This document shows, piece by piece, positions 26,811 to 36,455 of a DNA stretch of 64,000 nucleotides. The position numbers and the translations under genes were made by a program. Numbering within the stretch: position 1 is the stretch's first letter; each line of letters opens with the position of its first letter. Location of the stretch: NCBI GenBank assembly GCA_000155695.1, contig DS990592.1, forward strand, positions 1,264,556-1,328,555, written 5' to 3'. Under the pieces are notes generated by a model. It was given only the letters and a program-made list of their open reading frames with translations. It made no database searches and was not told the origin of the DNA. Origin of the DNA: Verrucomicrobiia bacterium DG1235. Its GTDB lineage: Bacteria; Verrucomicrobiota; Verrucomicrobiia; Opitutales; Opitutaceae.

Positions 26811-27779
26811 ATGATTCACGAAAACGATGCTTCTACTGGGTACAAAATCGGCACTGCGGCCAAAATGGCTGGCATCTCGCCTAACACTATTCGCACCTGG
26901 ATGCGCCGAGACTACTTCACCGCCTCGATCGAAACCGAATCCGGAGAACGCATCCTGAGCAGCGAAAACTTGAAACGCTTGATCAGCTTGAAATCCCTCA
27001 TCGATCTCGGCGACTCCATCGGCCAAATAGCGAAGCTTGACAACGAGGCCCTGCAAAAACGACTAGCCGAGCTGAAATCAACCAGCGACCACGCCTTCTC
27101 AAACGAAATCCCCTCGCTGGCCGATCTGGAAGCGGGCTTCGTCGGTCCGCCCGCCAGCGTCCGCCTCTCGTCGGCCAACCACCTTTTCTGGAATTCCAAG
27201 AAATTCGACTCCGTTGATAGCCTTACGGAGCACGTATCCGGAAATCACAATTTAAGCATCGTGCTCATCGACAGCCAAGGCCCCAATCCCAACGAAAAGA
27301 ATGCCGTGCTCGAGTTCGCCAGAAGCCATCCGGAGATCGCCGTAGTACTAATCTTCGACTTCATGGCGCGATCCATCATGCAGGAGCTTGCGAAGGCGCA
27401 GGTTCACCTGCTCCGCTGGCCCATCAACAGCATCATGCTCGAGCGCTACCTCTACAGCTTGACCCCAAGCCTCCCCCAATCCAGCGCCAACGCCGCGATG
27501 CTCGCAGAACCGCCGCCAAGACTACTGTCAGAGCGGCAGCTCACAAACTTGACCAACTCCGCTCCAGAGCTCGACTGCGAATGTCCACGCCACGTCAGCT
27601 CAATCGTCGCCAGCCTCTGCGCCTTCGAAGACTACAGCCAGCAATGCCTCTCTGAAACGAGTGAAGATCGAATGCTGCACGAATTTCTCTACGCCGAAAC
27701 GGCCCGAGCAAGACGGATAATGGAACGCGCCCTCATCCGCCTCTGCAAGGAGGACGGGATAGAGATCCCCGACGCCTAG
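26811..27779 (+). CDS. MerR-type transcriptional regulator of the lipid operon (LitR/CarH-like head)
   Basis: 322 residues. The N-terminus YKIGTAAKMAGISPNTIRTW is a MerR winged helix of the LitR/CarH subgroup, with a following helix (SSENLKRLISLKSLIDLGDSIGQIA). The middle (about 130-215) has an alternating strand and helix pattern (LSIVLIDSQG, IAVVLIFDFM, VHLLRWPINSIMLERYLYSL) like a cobalamin-binding or receiver fold, but the B12-ligand motif DxHxxG and the E/HxxxH helix motif of CarH are absent. LitR-type regulators often sit ahead of the same lipid genes in other bacteria and respond to light; this one would need another signal. The first gene it probably controls starts 64 bp downstream. 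Confidence 0.8.
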   Translation: MIHENDASTGYKIGTAAKMAGISPNTIRTWMRRDYFTASIETESGERILSSENLKRLISLKSLIDLGDSIGQIAKLDNEALQKRLAELKSTSDHAFSNEIPSLADLEAGFVGPPASVRLSSANHLFWNSKKFDSVDSLTEHVSGNHNLSIVLIDSQGPNPNEKNAVLEFARSHPEIAVVLIFDFMARSIMQELAKAQVHLLRWPINSIMLERYLYSLTPSLPQSSANAAMLAEPPPRLLSERQLTNLTNSAPELDCECPRHVSSIVASLCAFEDYSQQCLSETSEDRMLHEFLYAETARARRIMERALIRLCKEDGIEIPDA

Positions 27780-27843
27780 CCGAACCTCATCGCCGGACAA
27801 ACTCAGGCGACACCCATTCTAACACCTTACCACGGAAATCAAA

Positions 27844-29109
27844 ATGAGATCCCTCGCCGTAATCGGTACGGGCGTCGCCGGGATGGCTTGCGCCTACTTC
27901 CTGCGATACCGCTACAAAATCACTGTCTACGAAAAGAACGACTACGTCGGCGGACACACCAATACCGTGTCCGTACCGGAAGGCGATCGCGACATACCGG
28001 TCGACACCGGTTTCATGGTGTACAACAACCAGACCTACCCAAACCTGATTCGGTTCTTCAAACACCTCGATATCAAGTCTATGGATACGTCGATGTCCTT
28101 CTCCGTTAACGACGTGAAAACTGGATTCGAAACCAGCTACACCAGCCTCTCCACTTTTTTCCCTAGCGCGGCGGACTACGTTAGCGTCGAGAGGTACAAA
28201 CTCCTCCTCGAGCTCAGAAAACTTTTCAAAGCAGGAAAAGCATATCTCGAAAGCGGAAGCGACCTCGAGCTAACCCTGGCCGAGTTCGTAAAACGACACG
28301 GGATCGACGAGCTAGCGACCGAGAAATTCCTTCTCCCCATGACGGCCGCCATTTGGTCGACCCCGACCGATCGCATGCTGGACTACCCTGCGCACACTCT
28401 CTTTCGCTTCCTCGTAAATCACGGAATGCTCGGCTTCGGTGAACAGTTTCAGTGGAAGACCCTCATTGGCGGCAGCCAACAGTATAAGCAAAAAGTGCTC
28501 GAAGCCACAAACCCTTTCATCAAAGAAAAAACCGCAGCCACCCAAATCAAACGGCAGGACAGCAAAGTACTCGTTCGTGACTCAAACGGCGGCACTCGCG
28601 CCTTTGACGAAGTGATCGTCGCTACTCATGCGGACCAAGCGCTCGAACTGCTCGAAAACGCAGACCCGCTAGAACAAAACCTCCTCTCTCTTTTCAAATA
28701 CAATATCAATCCCGTCGCGCTCCATTCAGACGAAAAAGTCATGCCAACGAAAAAAAAGGCATGGGCCTCATGGAATTACAGATACGAGAGCAAAAACGGC
28801 CAAATGGCTGGATCAACCCACTACTGGATGAACAGCCTCCAAAACGTGTCAGACAAACAAAACTACTTCGTCAGCGTCGACTACGATGGACAGATAGACG
28901 AAAACAAGACGCATTGGAAATTCACTTACGAACACCCGCGATTTGATAGCGAAGCGATCCAAGCCCAGCGATCCCTCCACCAACTGAACGCCCAAGGTCC
29001 CATCTACTACTGCGGAAGCTACTTTCGCTACGGCTTCCATGAGGACGCTTTCACTTCCGCGCTCAACCTCGTCACCCAACTCAGCGACGGCAAAGACCCG
29101 CTTTCATGA
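27844..29109 (+). CDS. FAD-dependent oxidoreductase (amine-oxidase fold) of a fatty-acid modification operon
   Basis: 421 residues. The N-terminal dinucleotide fold is SLAVIGTGVAGMACAYFL with YEKNDYVGGHTNTV, typical of the NAD(P)-binding/FAD amine-oxidase-like family. Further motifs are DTGFMVYNNQTYPNL and YYCGSYFRYGFHEDAF near the C-terminus, where FAD-binding residues lie. Members always travel with DUF1365 and Cfa-like genes, as here, and have been linked in alphaproteobacteria to making modified (furan or unsaturated methyl) fatty acids; that link is from family knowledge and not provable here. Its stop overlaps the next start by 4 bp. Confidence 0.88.
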   Translation: MRSLAVIGTGVAGMACAYFLRYRYKITVYEKNDYVGGHTNTVSVPEGDRDIPVDTGFMVYNNQTYPNLIRFFKHLDIKSMDTSMSFSVNDVKTGFETSYTSLSTFFPSAADYVSVERYKLLLELRKLFKAGKAYLESGSDLELTLAEFVKRHGIDELATEKFLLPMTAAIWSTPTDRMLDYPAHTLFRFLVNHGMLGFGEQFQWKTLIGGSQQYKQKVLEATNPFIKEKTAATQIKRQDSKVLVRDSNGGTRAFDEVIVATHADQALELLENADPLEQNLLSLFKYNINPVALHSDEKVMPTKKKAWASWNYRYESKNGQMAGSTHYWMNSLQNVSDKQNYFVSVDYDGQIDENKTHWKFTYEHPRFDSEAIQAQRSLHQLNAQGPIYYCGSYFRYGFHEDAFTSALNLVTQLSDGKDPLS

Positions 29110-29915
29110 ACTCCCGACTCTACCGGTGCAAAGTCATGCACAAACGACAAAAGCCGAAGCAGCACCGCTTCGCCTACGAATGTTTTGTGTTCTGCATCGA
29201 CCTCGACGAAATCGAGACCCTTTCAAAAAAACTAAATCTGCTCTCCGCCAACAAACGAAACTTCTACAGCCTGCGTGACTCGGACCACCTCAGAGAAGGA
29301 AAAGCCAGCATCAAAGATAACGTAGTTTCCTATCTACGTTCTCAAGGCATCGAAGATCCGATCGGAAAAATCGAACTCGTCACCAACCTCCGCACCTGGG
29401 GCTACGTCTTCAACCCCGTATCCTTTTACTTCATACACCGCCCTGACAATTCGCTCCTCTGCTGCCTCGCCGAAGTCGCCAACACCTTCAACGAGCAAAA
29501 ACTCTACATCGTAAGTCAGTTCGATCCAAACGGAGAGAAATTGTCCCAATCACACCCGAAACAATTCTACATCTCTCCGTTCTCAGAGCCAGACACCAAA
29601 CTCAACTTCCGACTCTCGCAGCCCGGAAAACGTATCAACCTTGTAATTACGGAAAGCGACAACGAAGGCGAGTACTTCTACAGCGCCCTCTCCGGAGAAC
29701 GCCGCGATCTCACAAACCGAGAACTGTCGCTGCTCACCCTGCGCTTCCCGTTCCTCACGCTCAAAGTCATCGCCGCTATCCATTGGCAAGCTCTGAAGCT
29801 CTACCTGAAGCGAATCCCCTTCTACCCTAAAAACCACCGCCCAGACCAACAGAAAAACACGCGAATCTATCTCGAACGCCACAAAAACAAGAGAACGCCA
29901 CTTAACGCGCCATGA
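29106..29915 (+). CDS. DUF1365 family protein
   Basis: 269 residues. Family features are present: a start of the form SRLYRCKVMHKRQKPKQHRFAY, then LRTWGYVFNPVSFYF (the best conserved block, with Asn and Phe) and FYISPFSEPDTKLNFRL. Function is unknown, though the gene is nearly always next to the FAD oxidoreductase and Cfa-like methyltransferase. It overlaps both neighbours by 4 bp (29106-29109 and 29912-29915), so translation of the three is coupled. A basic C-terminal tail (HKNKRTPLNAP) and hydrophobic LKVIAAIHWQALKLYLK suggest membrane contact. Confidence 0.88.
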   Translation: MNSRLYRCKVMHKRQKPKQHRFAYECFVFCIDLDEIETLSKKLNLLSANKRNFYSLRDSDHLREGKASIKDNVVSYLRSQGIEDPIGKIELVTNLRTWGYVFNPVSFYFIHRPDNSLLCCLAEVANTFNEQKLYIVSQFDPNGEKLSQSHPKQFYISPFSEPDTKLNFRLSQPGKRINLVITESDNEGEYFYSALSGERRDLTNRELSLLTLRFPFLTLKVIAAIHWQALKLYLKRIPFYPKNHRPDQQKNTRIYLERHKNKRTPLNAP

Positions 29916-31198
29916 AACTTCAAGACATCATTCTAAACTTTTTCGAGAAAACTAAAACCGGCTGTCTCCGCCTCACCTTGCCCGACGGAACCACCCGAAC
30001 CTACGGCGGAGTCTTTGACTGCGAGCCAGCCGAGCTACATGTCAAAGACCCGGCCTTCTTCCGCCGCATCGCCCTGCGCGGAGACATCGGCCTCGGAGAA
30101 AGCTACCTTCGCGGCGAATGGGATTCCCCAAATCCGGCCGACCTCCTCTCTTGGTTCCTCAAAAACAGGGACGTTCTCATGAGCGACCGCTTCGACTGGG
30201 CAATGCCATGGCTATCTCGCATCGCCAGCCTACAGGAACGATTTCTCCATCGTCGCAATGCGAACACAAAGACCGGCAGCCAAAAAAACATCGAAGCCCA
30301 CTACGACCTAGGCAACGACTTCTACTCCCTGTTTCTGGACCCTTCGATGACCTACTCTTCCGCCTTCTTCCGAAAAGAGGACGACTCGCTGACCGAAGCT
30401 CAGATAGAAAAATACGATCGAATCTGTCGCAAACTCTGTATTACCAAATCAGATACTATACTGGAAATCGGGTGCGGCTGGGCTGGTTTCGCCGTTTACG
30501 CCGCCCGCACCTATGGCTGTTCCGTCACAGGCATCACGCTTTCTCCCAGCCAACACGACTACGCACTCGAGCGAGTCAAGCAAGAGGAGCTCGAACATCT
30601 CGTGCAGATCAAGCAAATCGACTACCGCGACATGACAGGGCAATTCGACAAGGTCGTATCTATCGAGATGATCGAAGCCGTCGGTCACGAAAACCTGCCA
30701 GCATATTTCTCCTGCATCGATCGCCTTCTGAAAAAAGACGGCCTTTCCTGTATCCAGATCATAATGACAGCCGATCATCGCTACCAAAAATATCGGCGCG
30801 AATCAGACTTTATTCGAAAATTCATCTTCCCCGGATCCCACCTGCCATCGATCTCCTCGGTATTCGAAGCGAAAGGATCCGCCGACCTAAACCTCTACCA
30901 CTTCGAAACATTCGGCCTGCACTATGCTAGCACACTCGAGCTCTGGCGCGATCGCTTCGAACAAAACTGGAAAGACATCGCCAAGCTCGGATTCGACGAA
31001 ACATTCCACCGCAAATGGAGGCTCTACTTTGACTACTGTATCGCCGGCTTCCGGGAGCGGCATATCAATTTAGGTCAAATCGTCCTAGGACGCCTCAACA
31101 GCCAAAGTTACGACTTCGAGCTTTCGACAGATAGAGAGCCCGCAGCCAAATTCGAATACAAGGAGCCGTCCAATCAGCTCCAAAGCCTCCTCGCCTAA
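29912..31198 (+). CDS. Cyclopropane-fatty-acyl-phospholipid synthase-like methyltransferase (long form)
   Basis: 428 residues. An N-terminal lipid-binding domain (about 1-115, with RGDIGLGESYLRGEW) precedes the SAM-binding domain (NIEAHYDLGNDFY, ILEIGCGWAGFAVYAA). Compared from memory with E. coli Cfa, the active-site Glu (MIEAVG, 255) and the Tyr (FGLHYASTL) are kept, while the Cys (YSCAYW) is Ser150 and the bicarbonate-binding His is Gln282. It may therefore add a methyl group to an unsaturated acyl chain without closing a cyclopropane ring. Acts on membrane phospholipids at the inner face. Gap to the next gene 31 bp. Confidence 0.88.
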   Translation: MKLQDIILNFFEKTKTGCLRLTLPDGTTRTYGGVFDCEPAELHVKDPAFFRRIALRGDIGLGESYLRGEWDSPNPADLLSWFLKNRDVLMSDRFDWAMPWLSRIASLQERFLHRRNANTKTGSQKNIEAHYDLGNDFYSLFLDPSMTYSSAFFRKEDDSLTEAQIEKYDRICRKLCITKSDTILEIGCGWAGFAVYAARTYGCSVTGITLSPSQHDYALERVKQEELEHLVQIKQIDYRDMTGQFDKVVSIEMIEAVGHENLPAYFSCIDRLLKKDGLSCIQIIMTADHRYQKYRRESDFIRKFIFPGSHLPSISSVFEAKGSADLNLYHFETFGLHYASTLELWRDRFEQNWKDIAKLGFDETFHRKWRLYFDYCIAGFRERHINLGQIVLGRLNSQSYDFELSTDREPAAKFEYKEPSNQLQSLLA

Positions 31199-31229
31199 AG
31201 CTCCAAAAATCCTTAGAAAAGAAAGTATC

Positions 31230-32246
31230 ATGAACGCAATTACACTGGCAGAAAACGGCCTGATCCCAACCTGGCTCGTACGAATCGGCATACGCAACCT
31301 AGTAGGCAAACGCCTCGAGAGCGAATCAGACTCGTTCCGGTCAAAAAAGACCGCCCTCTTCGAGTCCCTCCGCTCCAGTCCCCTCGCCGTCGACACCGAT
31401 GCCGCGAACGAACAACACTACGAAGTTCCCGCCGCCTTCTATAAGATCGCCTTGGGAAATCGCCTCAAATACAGCTGCTGCTACTGGCCGGAAGGCGTGA
31501 ACACCCTCGACGAAGCGGAGATCGCCTCCCTGCGCCAGATATCCGAGCGAGCGAATCTGCAAGACGGCCAGCACATTCTTGAACTGGGCTGCGGCTGGGG
31601 ATCCTTCACCCTCTGGGCGGCCGAAAACTATCCCAACTCGAAAATTACAGCCGTATCCAACTCGAAAGGACAACGCGAGTACATTACCGGCCAAGCAAAA
31701 AGACGAGGTCTCTCGAACGTAACAGTAATCACCGCAGACATGAACGCCTTCGAGACCGACCTTCGCTTCGATCGCGTCGTGACAGTCGAAATGTTCGAGC
31801 ACATGCGTAACTACCAAACTCTCTTCCAGCGCATCCACAGCTGGCTCAAGCCAAGCGGCAAGCTCTTCGTGCACGTATTCTCCCACAAAAAAGTAGCCTA
31901 CCTCTTCGAAGACCAAGACGAGGACGATTGGATGGCGCGCCACTTCTTCACCGGAGGCATCATGCCATCCCACGATTTATTGCCTCAGTTTTGCAGTCCC
32001 TTCCGACTCGGCAGTCAATGGCAGCTAAACGGTATCCACTATCAAAAGACAGCTGAAGCATGGCTGCAAAACCTGGACCGGGACCGAGCGGCCACCCGCT
32101 CCGCTATCGAAGAAATCTACGGACAAGAAAACGCAAAAGTTTGGACACAGCGTTGGCGGATCTTCATGCTCTCATGCGCCGAGCTTTTTGGCTATCGCCA
32201 AGGGGAGGAATGGGGCGTATCACATTACCTTTTCGAAAGAGACTAG
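31230..32246 (+). CDS. Cfa-like SAM methyltransferase (short form)
   Basis: 338 residues; it lacks the N-terminal lipid-binding domain of the preceding enzyme and has only a short helical lead (about 1-60). The SAM site is ILELGCGWGSFTLWAAENYP. It retains what the neighbour lacks: Cys83 in KYSCCYW, Glu190 in VEMFEHM, His215 in FVHVFSHK and Tyr in GIHYQKTAEAW. The family includes coclaurine N-methyltransferase-like proteins common in lipid operons of this type. It may act with, or on the product of, the upstream enzyme. Its catalytic outcome is not decidable from sequence. Confidence 0.85.
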   Translation: MNAITLAENGLIPTWLVRIGIRNLVGKRLESESDSFRSKKTALFESLRSSPLAVDTDAANEQHYEVPAAFYKIALGNRLKYSCCYWPEGVNTLDEAEIASLRQISERANLQDGQHILELGCGWGSFTLWAAENYPNSKITAVSNSKGQREYITGQAKRRGLSNVTVITADMNAFETDLRFDRVVTVEMFEHMRNYQTLFQRIHSWLKPSGKLFVHVFSHKKVAYLFEDQDEDDWMARHFFTGGIMPSHDLLPQFCSPFRLGSQWQLNGIHYQKTAEAWLQNLDRDRAATRSAIEEIYGQENAKVWTQRWRIFMLSCAELFGYRQGEEWGVSHYLFERD

Positions 32247-32288
32247 TCACTTTCTCACAGACCTAGCCACACATATCCGTTTATCAGA

Positions 32289-33020
32289 ATGATTCCCATT
32301 ATCCTGTTCTTCGCCTTGCATTGGTACCTGAGCGTTTTCGCCCAAAGCTTCTTCCTCCACCGGTACGCCGCTCACGGCATGTTCCGAATGTCGAGCTTCT
32401 GGCACCGCTTCTTCTACCTCTTCACTTGGATCACCCAAGGCTCGAGCTTCCTGAACCCTAGAGCCTACGCCATCCTGCATATGGAGCACCACAAGCATAG
32501 CGACACCGAAGACGACCCCCACTCGCCACATTTCTTCGAAGACGTCATTAGTATGATGCTCAATACCAAGCGGGTCTACCAAGACATTCTCAGCGGAAAA
32601 TACGACGCCCACCCGGACGTCTCCATCAAGGACTATACATCATGGAAATTCGTCGATAAGGTCGGTGATAGCTGGATAACACGCATCGCCTTTTGCGTCG
32701 CCTACACGTTTTTCTACTTTGCCTTCGCGCCAAACTACTACTGGTTCGCTCTGCTTCCCGTCCACTTCCTCATGGGGCCCGTGCACGGCGCCTTCGTGAA
32801 CTGGTGCGGACACAAGTACGGCTACTCGAACTTCGACAACGGAGACCAATCGCGCAATACCTTCGTCTGGGATCTTTTCTTTGTCGGCGAGTGCTTCCAG
32901 AACAACCACCACCGCTACCCTCGTAGGGCAAACTTCGCCAAACGCTGGTTCGAACTCGACCTCACCTATCCGCTCATCAAGGCGATGAATCTCGTCGGCA
33001 TCATAAAACTCCGCAGCTAG
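32289..33020 (+). CDS. Membrane fatty-acid (acyl-CoA type) desaturase
   Basis: 243 residues with several membrane segments. The three His boxes of di-iron desaturases are present: HRYAAH (24-29), HMEHHKH (64-70) and NNHHRYP (about 217). An added NWCGHKYGY matches the fourth conserved His region. It introduces a double bond (delta-9-like) into acyl chains using O2. As last gene of the operon (42 bp gap) it would supply the unsaturated substrate for the Cfa-like methyltransferases. The protein is short for the family (usually about 300) because the N-terminal helices are trimmed. Confidence 0.9.
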   Translation: MIPIILFFALHWYLSVFAQSFFLHRYAAHGMFRMSSFWHRFFYLFTWITQGSSFLNPRAYAILHMEHHKHSDTEDDPHSPHFFEDVISMMLNTKRVYQDILSGKYDAHPDVSIKDYTSWKFVDKVGDSWITRIAFCVAYTFFYFAFAPNYYWFALLPVHFLMGPVHGAFVNWCGHKYGYSNFDNGDQSRNTFVWDLFFVGECFQNNHHRYPRRANFAKRWFELDLTYPLIKAMNLVGIIKLRS

Positions 33021-33145
33021 GACGCAGCGAAACTCGCCCTTATCCGACTTTTATAATTAATTACAAATGTTTCTTTAATTAGAGTTTGTAAAACAACCAG
33101 TAGCGCTCGATATCATGACCCTGATCAATAACATGCTCTCAGCTA

Positions 33146-34342
33146 ATGAACATACTGGTTATAAATTGCGGAAGCTCTTCGCTGAAATTCTCTGTCATCG
33201 ATACCCAAACGGGTGCCGACTTAGCTCGAGGCTTGTTCCAGGAACTTGGATCAGATTCTCCTAACTACAAGATGGAGAGCGCCTTGCTGGGCGCTCCAAA
33301 CACCGGAAAACTCTCGCCAAAGGCAGAGCACGAGGAGGCTCTCGACGCCCTCGCGGCATTCCTAGCCTCCGATGCCCTAAATATCTCCATCCAAGCCGTC
33401 GGACATCGAGTCGTGCACGGCGGCGAACGGTTTACATCAGCTAGTCTAATCGACGACGCGACGATCGAAGCGATCAAGGCCTGCTCCCCACTGGCACCGC
33501 TTCACAATCCCGCGAACCTGCTCGGTATCGACTCCTCATGCCATCACTTTCCGGATCTCCCGCAGGTCGCCGTTTTCGACACTGCCTTCCACCAAAGCCT
33601 GCAGGCCGAAGCCTACCTCTATCCGATTCCCATCGAGCTCTACAAGGAACACGGCATTCGACGCTACGGGTTCCACGGTTCGAGCCATAAGTACGTCACC
33701 GCCGAAGCAGCCAGAATTCTCGGCAAGCCGCTGGACGAAACCAACCTGATCACCGCCCACCTCGGCAACGGCTGCAGCGCCGCCGCCGTAGAAAACGGCT
33801 CCTGCGTCGATACGACCATGGGGCTGACCCCTCTCGAAGGGCTCGTCATGGGCACGCGCGGCGGCGACGTCGACCCGGGCATACTCCTCCACCTTCATCG
33901 CGCCCTTGGAATGAGTATCGAAGAAATCGATACAATGCTCAACAAAAAGAGCGGTCTGCTAGGCCTATCGCAATTCTCCAACGACATGCGTTCCCTCCGG
34001 CAGGCCTCCGCAGAAGGCAATTCCGCAGCGACCCTCGCCGTCTCCATCTTCACGCGCAGACTAGCCAAAAGCATCTCCTCCCTCCGAGCTACCGTTAAGT
34101 CTCTCGACGCCCTCGTATTCACAGGAGGAATCGGCGAAAACGATTGGCGCACTCGCTCCGAAACACTCCAGCGGCTCGAGCACCTCGGCATCGTCATCGA
34201 TCCCGAGGCCAACCAAAACGCGGGCAAAGACCAAAACGGAATAATTTCACAAGCCAACTCTCCGGTAAAAGCGATCGTGATCCAGACAAACGAAGAACTC
34301 ATGATCGCCCGCGAGACCGAACAACTTGTCGAAAAGCAATAA
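33146..34342 (+). CDS. ackA: Acetate kinase
   Basis: 398 residues, the normal length. MNILVINCGSSSLKFSVID is the phosphate-binding start of the acetokinase family. RVVHGGERF (substrate Arg), FDTAFHQSL, YGFHGSSHKYV, AHLGNGCSAAA and FTGGIGEND are all intact. It interconverts acetyl phosphate plus ADP with acetate plus ATP in the cytoplasm. The next gene, pta, starts one base after its stop codon, so they form an operon for acetate overflow or uptake. The AT-rich 125 bp upstream presumably hold the promoter, but I see no convincing box pair. Confidence 0.97.
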   Translation: MNILVINCGSSSLKFSVIDTQTGADLARGLFQELGSDSPNYKMESALLGAPNTGKLSPKAEHEEALDALAAFLASDALNISIQAVGHRVVHGGERFTSASLIDDATIEAIKACSPLAPLHNPANLLGIDSSCHHFPDLPQVAVFDTAFHQSLQAEAYLYPIPIELYKEHGIRRYGFHGSSHKYVTAEAARILGKPLDETNLITAHLGNGCSAAAVENGSCVDTTMGLTPLEGLVMGTRGGDVDPGILLHLHRALGMSIEEIDTMLNKKSGLLGLSQFSNDMRSLRQASAEGNSAATLAVSIFTRRLAKSISSLRATVKSLDALVFTGGIGENDWRTRSETLQRLEHLGIVIDPEANQNAGKDQNGIISQANSPVKAIVIQTNEELMIARETEQLVEKQ

Positions 34343-34343
34343 A

Positions 34344-36455
34344 ATGAAACACGTTTTCTTAACTGTACCGACGGGAGCCAAAGTAGGACTCTCGACTGTA
34401 TCCATCGGACTCGTACGGGCCCTCGAACGACAGGGCGTGCGCGTCGCTTTCTTCAAGCCGATCTCGCAGCCGGCGACCACTGAAGAGACCGAAGACCGCT
34501 CGACCGCCTTCATCCGAGCCGTAACTCCCCTCACCCCGCCAGATCCCATTCCGATGGCCGAGGCCAAAAAGCTCCTCAGCGAGGACAAAGTGGAGCTTCT
34601 TCTCGAAAACATTATCAACAGATTCGAAGATGCCGCCAAAAACGCGGACGTAGTCATCGTCGAAGGCCTCATCCAGACAGAACGTTTCCCCATGGGCGGG
34701 CGACTTAACACCAAGCTCTCTCAAACCCTTTCCTCAAAGCAGATCCTCGTTACCAACCTCGGCAAGCGTAGCCTCGACTCTCTCAATAAGGAGCTGGAAC
34801 TAGCCGTATCCGATTTTAAAGGACGAATCGCTGGCGTCGTCATCAACAAGACAGATATCGAAGCCGCTCGCGAAAGCATCGACTTTGACGGCATCGGCAT
34901 CGAGCCGCTCAAGGAGTTCATCACCGTCAATTGCCCCGTCTTTAAGAACGAGGAACTCAGCCTCATCGGAATGGTGCCCCTCGACGAGAGACTGCTAGCT
35001 CCACGCGTATCGGACGTCGCTCGACTAGTCCAAGCTGAGGTTCTCAACGAAGGTGACATGGCGAACCGACGCGTATTCCGCATCGAACTCATCGCCCGCA
35101 ACGTGCCTAACATGCTGCACACCCTGAAGACAGGCAACCTGCTGGTCACGCCATCGGACCGTAGCGACATCATCTTGGCCGCCAGCATGGCAGCCAACAA
35201 CGGAGCCCGCCTCGCAGGGCTCGTGCTCACCAGTGACCAAAGACCCGACGAACGTATCGTCAAGCTTTGTCAAAGTGCCTGGAAAAGCGGACTCCCAGTC
35301 CTACGCGTGGGCAAGACTTCCTTCGAGACCGCCCGAGCGCTCTACGACATGAATCTCGAAATCGCTCCAGATGACAACGACCGCATCAACCAGGCGATGG
35401 AAACCGTAGCAGTCAATGTAAGCAGCAACTGGATACGGAACACGCTTTCATCGGCGATGAAGCGACAGCTTTCTCCGCCAGCATTCCGACATATGCTCAC
35501 TCGTAACGCTCGGCAAAAAACGAAAAGAATCGTCCTTCCTGAGGGCGACGAGCCGCGTACTATGCAAGCAGCGGTCAGCTGCACCGAGCGAGGAATCGCC
35601 CGCTGCGTCCTGCTCGGCAATCCCTATTCGATCCAACTCAAAGCGGATGCGATGGGGCTGACCTTGCCGTCAAATCTCGAAATCTTAAATCCCGACGTGA
35701 TTCGCGAACGCTACGTTTCCTCCCTCGTGGAAATGCGTCGCCACAAAAACATGACCGAGAAAATCGCGCGGGACCACCTCAGCGACAACGTTGTTCTCGG
35801 CACCATGATGCTCGCCCATGATGAAGTCGACGGCCTCGTGTCGGGCGCGGTCCACTCCTCGGCGAACACGGTGCGCCCCGCCATGCAACTCATCAAGACG
35901 CGTCCGGGCGCCAAAATCGCCTCCTCCATCTTTTTCATGTGCCTGCCAGATCAGGTGCTCGTCTACGGAGACTGCGCCATCAATCCAGATCCGAACGCCG
36001 AAGAGCTCGCCGATATTGCTATCCAAAGCGCCGAGTCCGCCAAAGCCTTCGGCATAGAGCCTATCGTCGCCATGATCAGCTACAGCACACTGGGATCAGG
36101 CTCCGGAGTGGACGTGGACAAAGTCGTTGAAGCGACACGACTCGTTAAAGAAGCGCGTCCCGATATCGTGATCGATGGTCCCCTCCAGTATGATGCCGCC
36201 GCCATCGCTGACGTTGCCCGAACCAAAGCTCCCGACAGCCCGGTAGCCGGCAAAGCAAACGTATTCATTTTCCCAGACCTCAACACAGGCAACACCACCT
36301 ACAAAGCGGTGCAACGGTCGGCCAACGTCATATCGATCGGGCCGATGCTCCAAGGCCTCAGAAAGCCAGTGAACGATCTTTCCCGTGGCGCCCTCACCGA
36401 CGACATCATCTACACGATCGCCCTCACGGCCGTACAAGCGCAGCAAAACGACTAA
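34344..36455 (+). CDS. pta: Phosphate acetyltransferase, long (three-domain) form
   Basis: 703 residues. The N-terminal P-loop-like domain (MKHVFLTVPTGAKVGLSTVSIGLVRALERQGVRVAFFKP) is followed by a DRTGG domain (about 220-330, with LVTPSDRSDIILAA) and a C-terminal PTA catalytic domain from about 385 (RIVLPEGDEPRTMQAA, GLVSGAVHSSANTVRPAMQLI, DGPLQYDAA, FPDLNTGNTTYKAVQRS). It converts acetyl-CoA and phosphate to acetyl phosphate. The ATG at 34344 is chosen over a TTG at 34326, which lies within the ackA end; start and ackA stop are one base apart. The full length is like E. coli Pta, which is allosterically controlled through the N-terminal part. Confidence 0.96.
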   Translation: MKHVFLTVPTGAKVGLSTVSIGLVRALERQGVRVAFFKPISQPATTEETEDRSTAFIRAVTPLTPPDPIPMAEAKKLLSEDKVELLLENIINRFEDAAKNADVVIVEGLIQTERFPMGGRLNTKLSQTLSSKQILVTNLGKRSLDSLNKELELAVSDFKGRIAGVVINKTDIEAARESIDFDGIGIEPLKEFITVNCPVFKNEELSLIGMVPLDERLLAPRVSDVARLVQAEVLNEGDMANRRVFRIELIARNVPNMLHTLKTGNLLVTPSDRSDIILAASMAANNGARLAGLVLTSDQRPDERIVKLCQSAWKSGLPVLRVGKTSFETARALYDMNLEIAPDDNDRINQAMETVAVNVSSNWIRNTLSSAMKRQLSPPAFRHMLTRNARQKTKRIVLPEGDEPRTMQAAVSCTERGIARCVLLGNPYSIQLKADAMGLTLPSNLEILNPDVIRERYVSSLVEMRRHKNMTEKIARDHLSDNVVLGTMMLAHDEVDGLVSGAVHSSANTVRPAMQLIKTRPGAKIASSIFFMCLPDQVLVYGDCAINPDPNAEELADIAIQSAESAKAFGIEPIVAMISYSTLGSGSGVDVDKVVEATRLVKEARPDIVIDGPLQYDAAAIADVARTKAPDSPVAGKANVFIFPDLNTGNTTYKAVQRSANVISIGPMLQGLRKPVNDLSRGALTDDIIYTIALTAVQAQQND

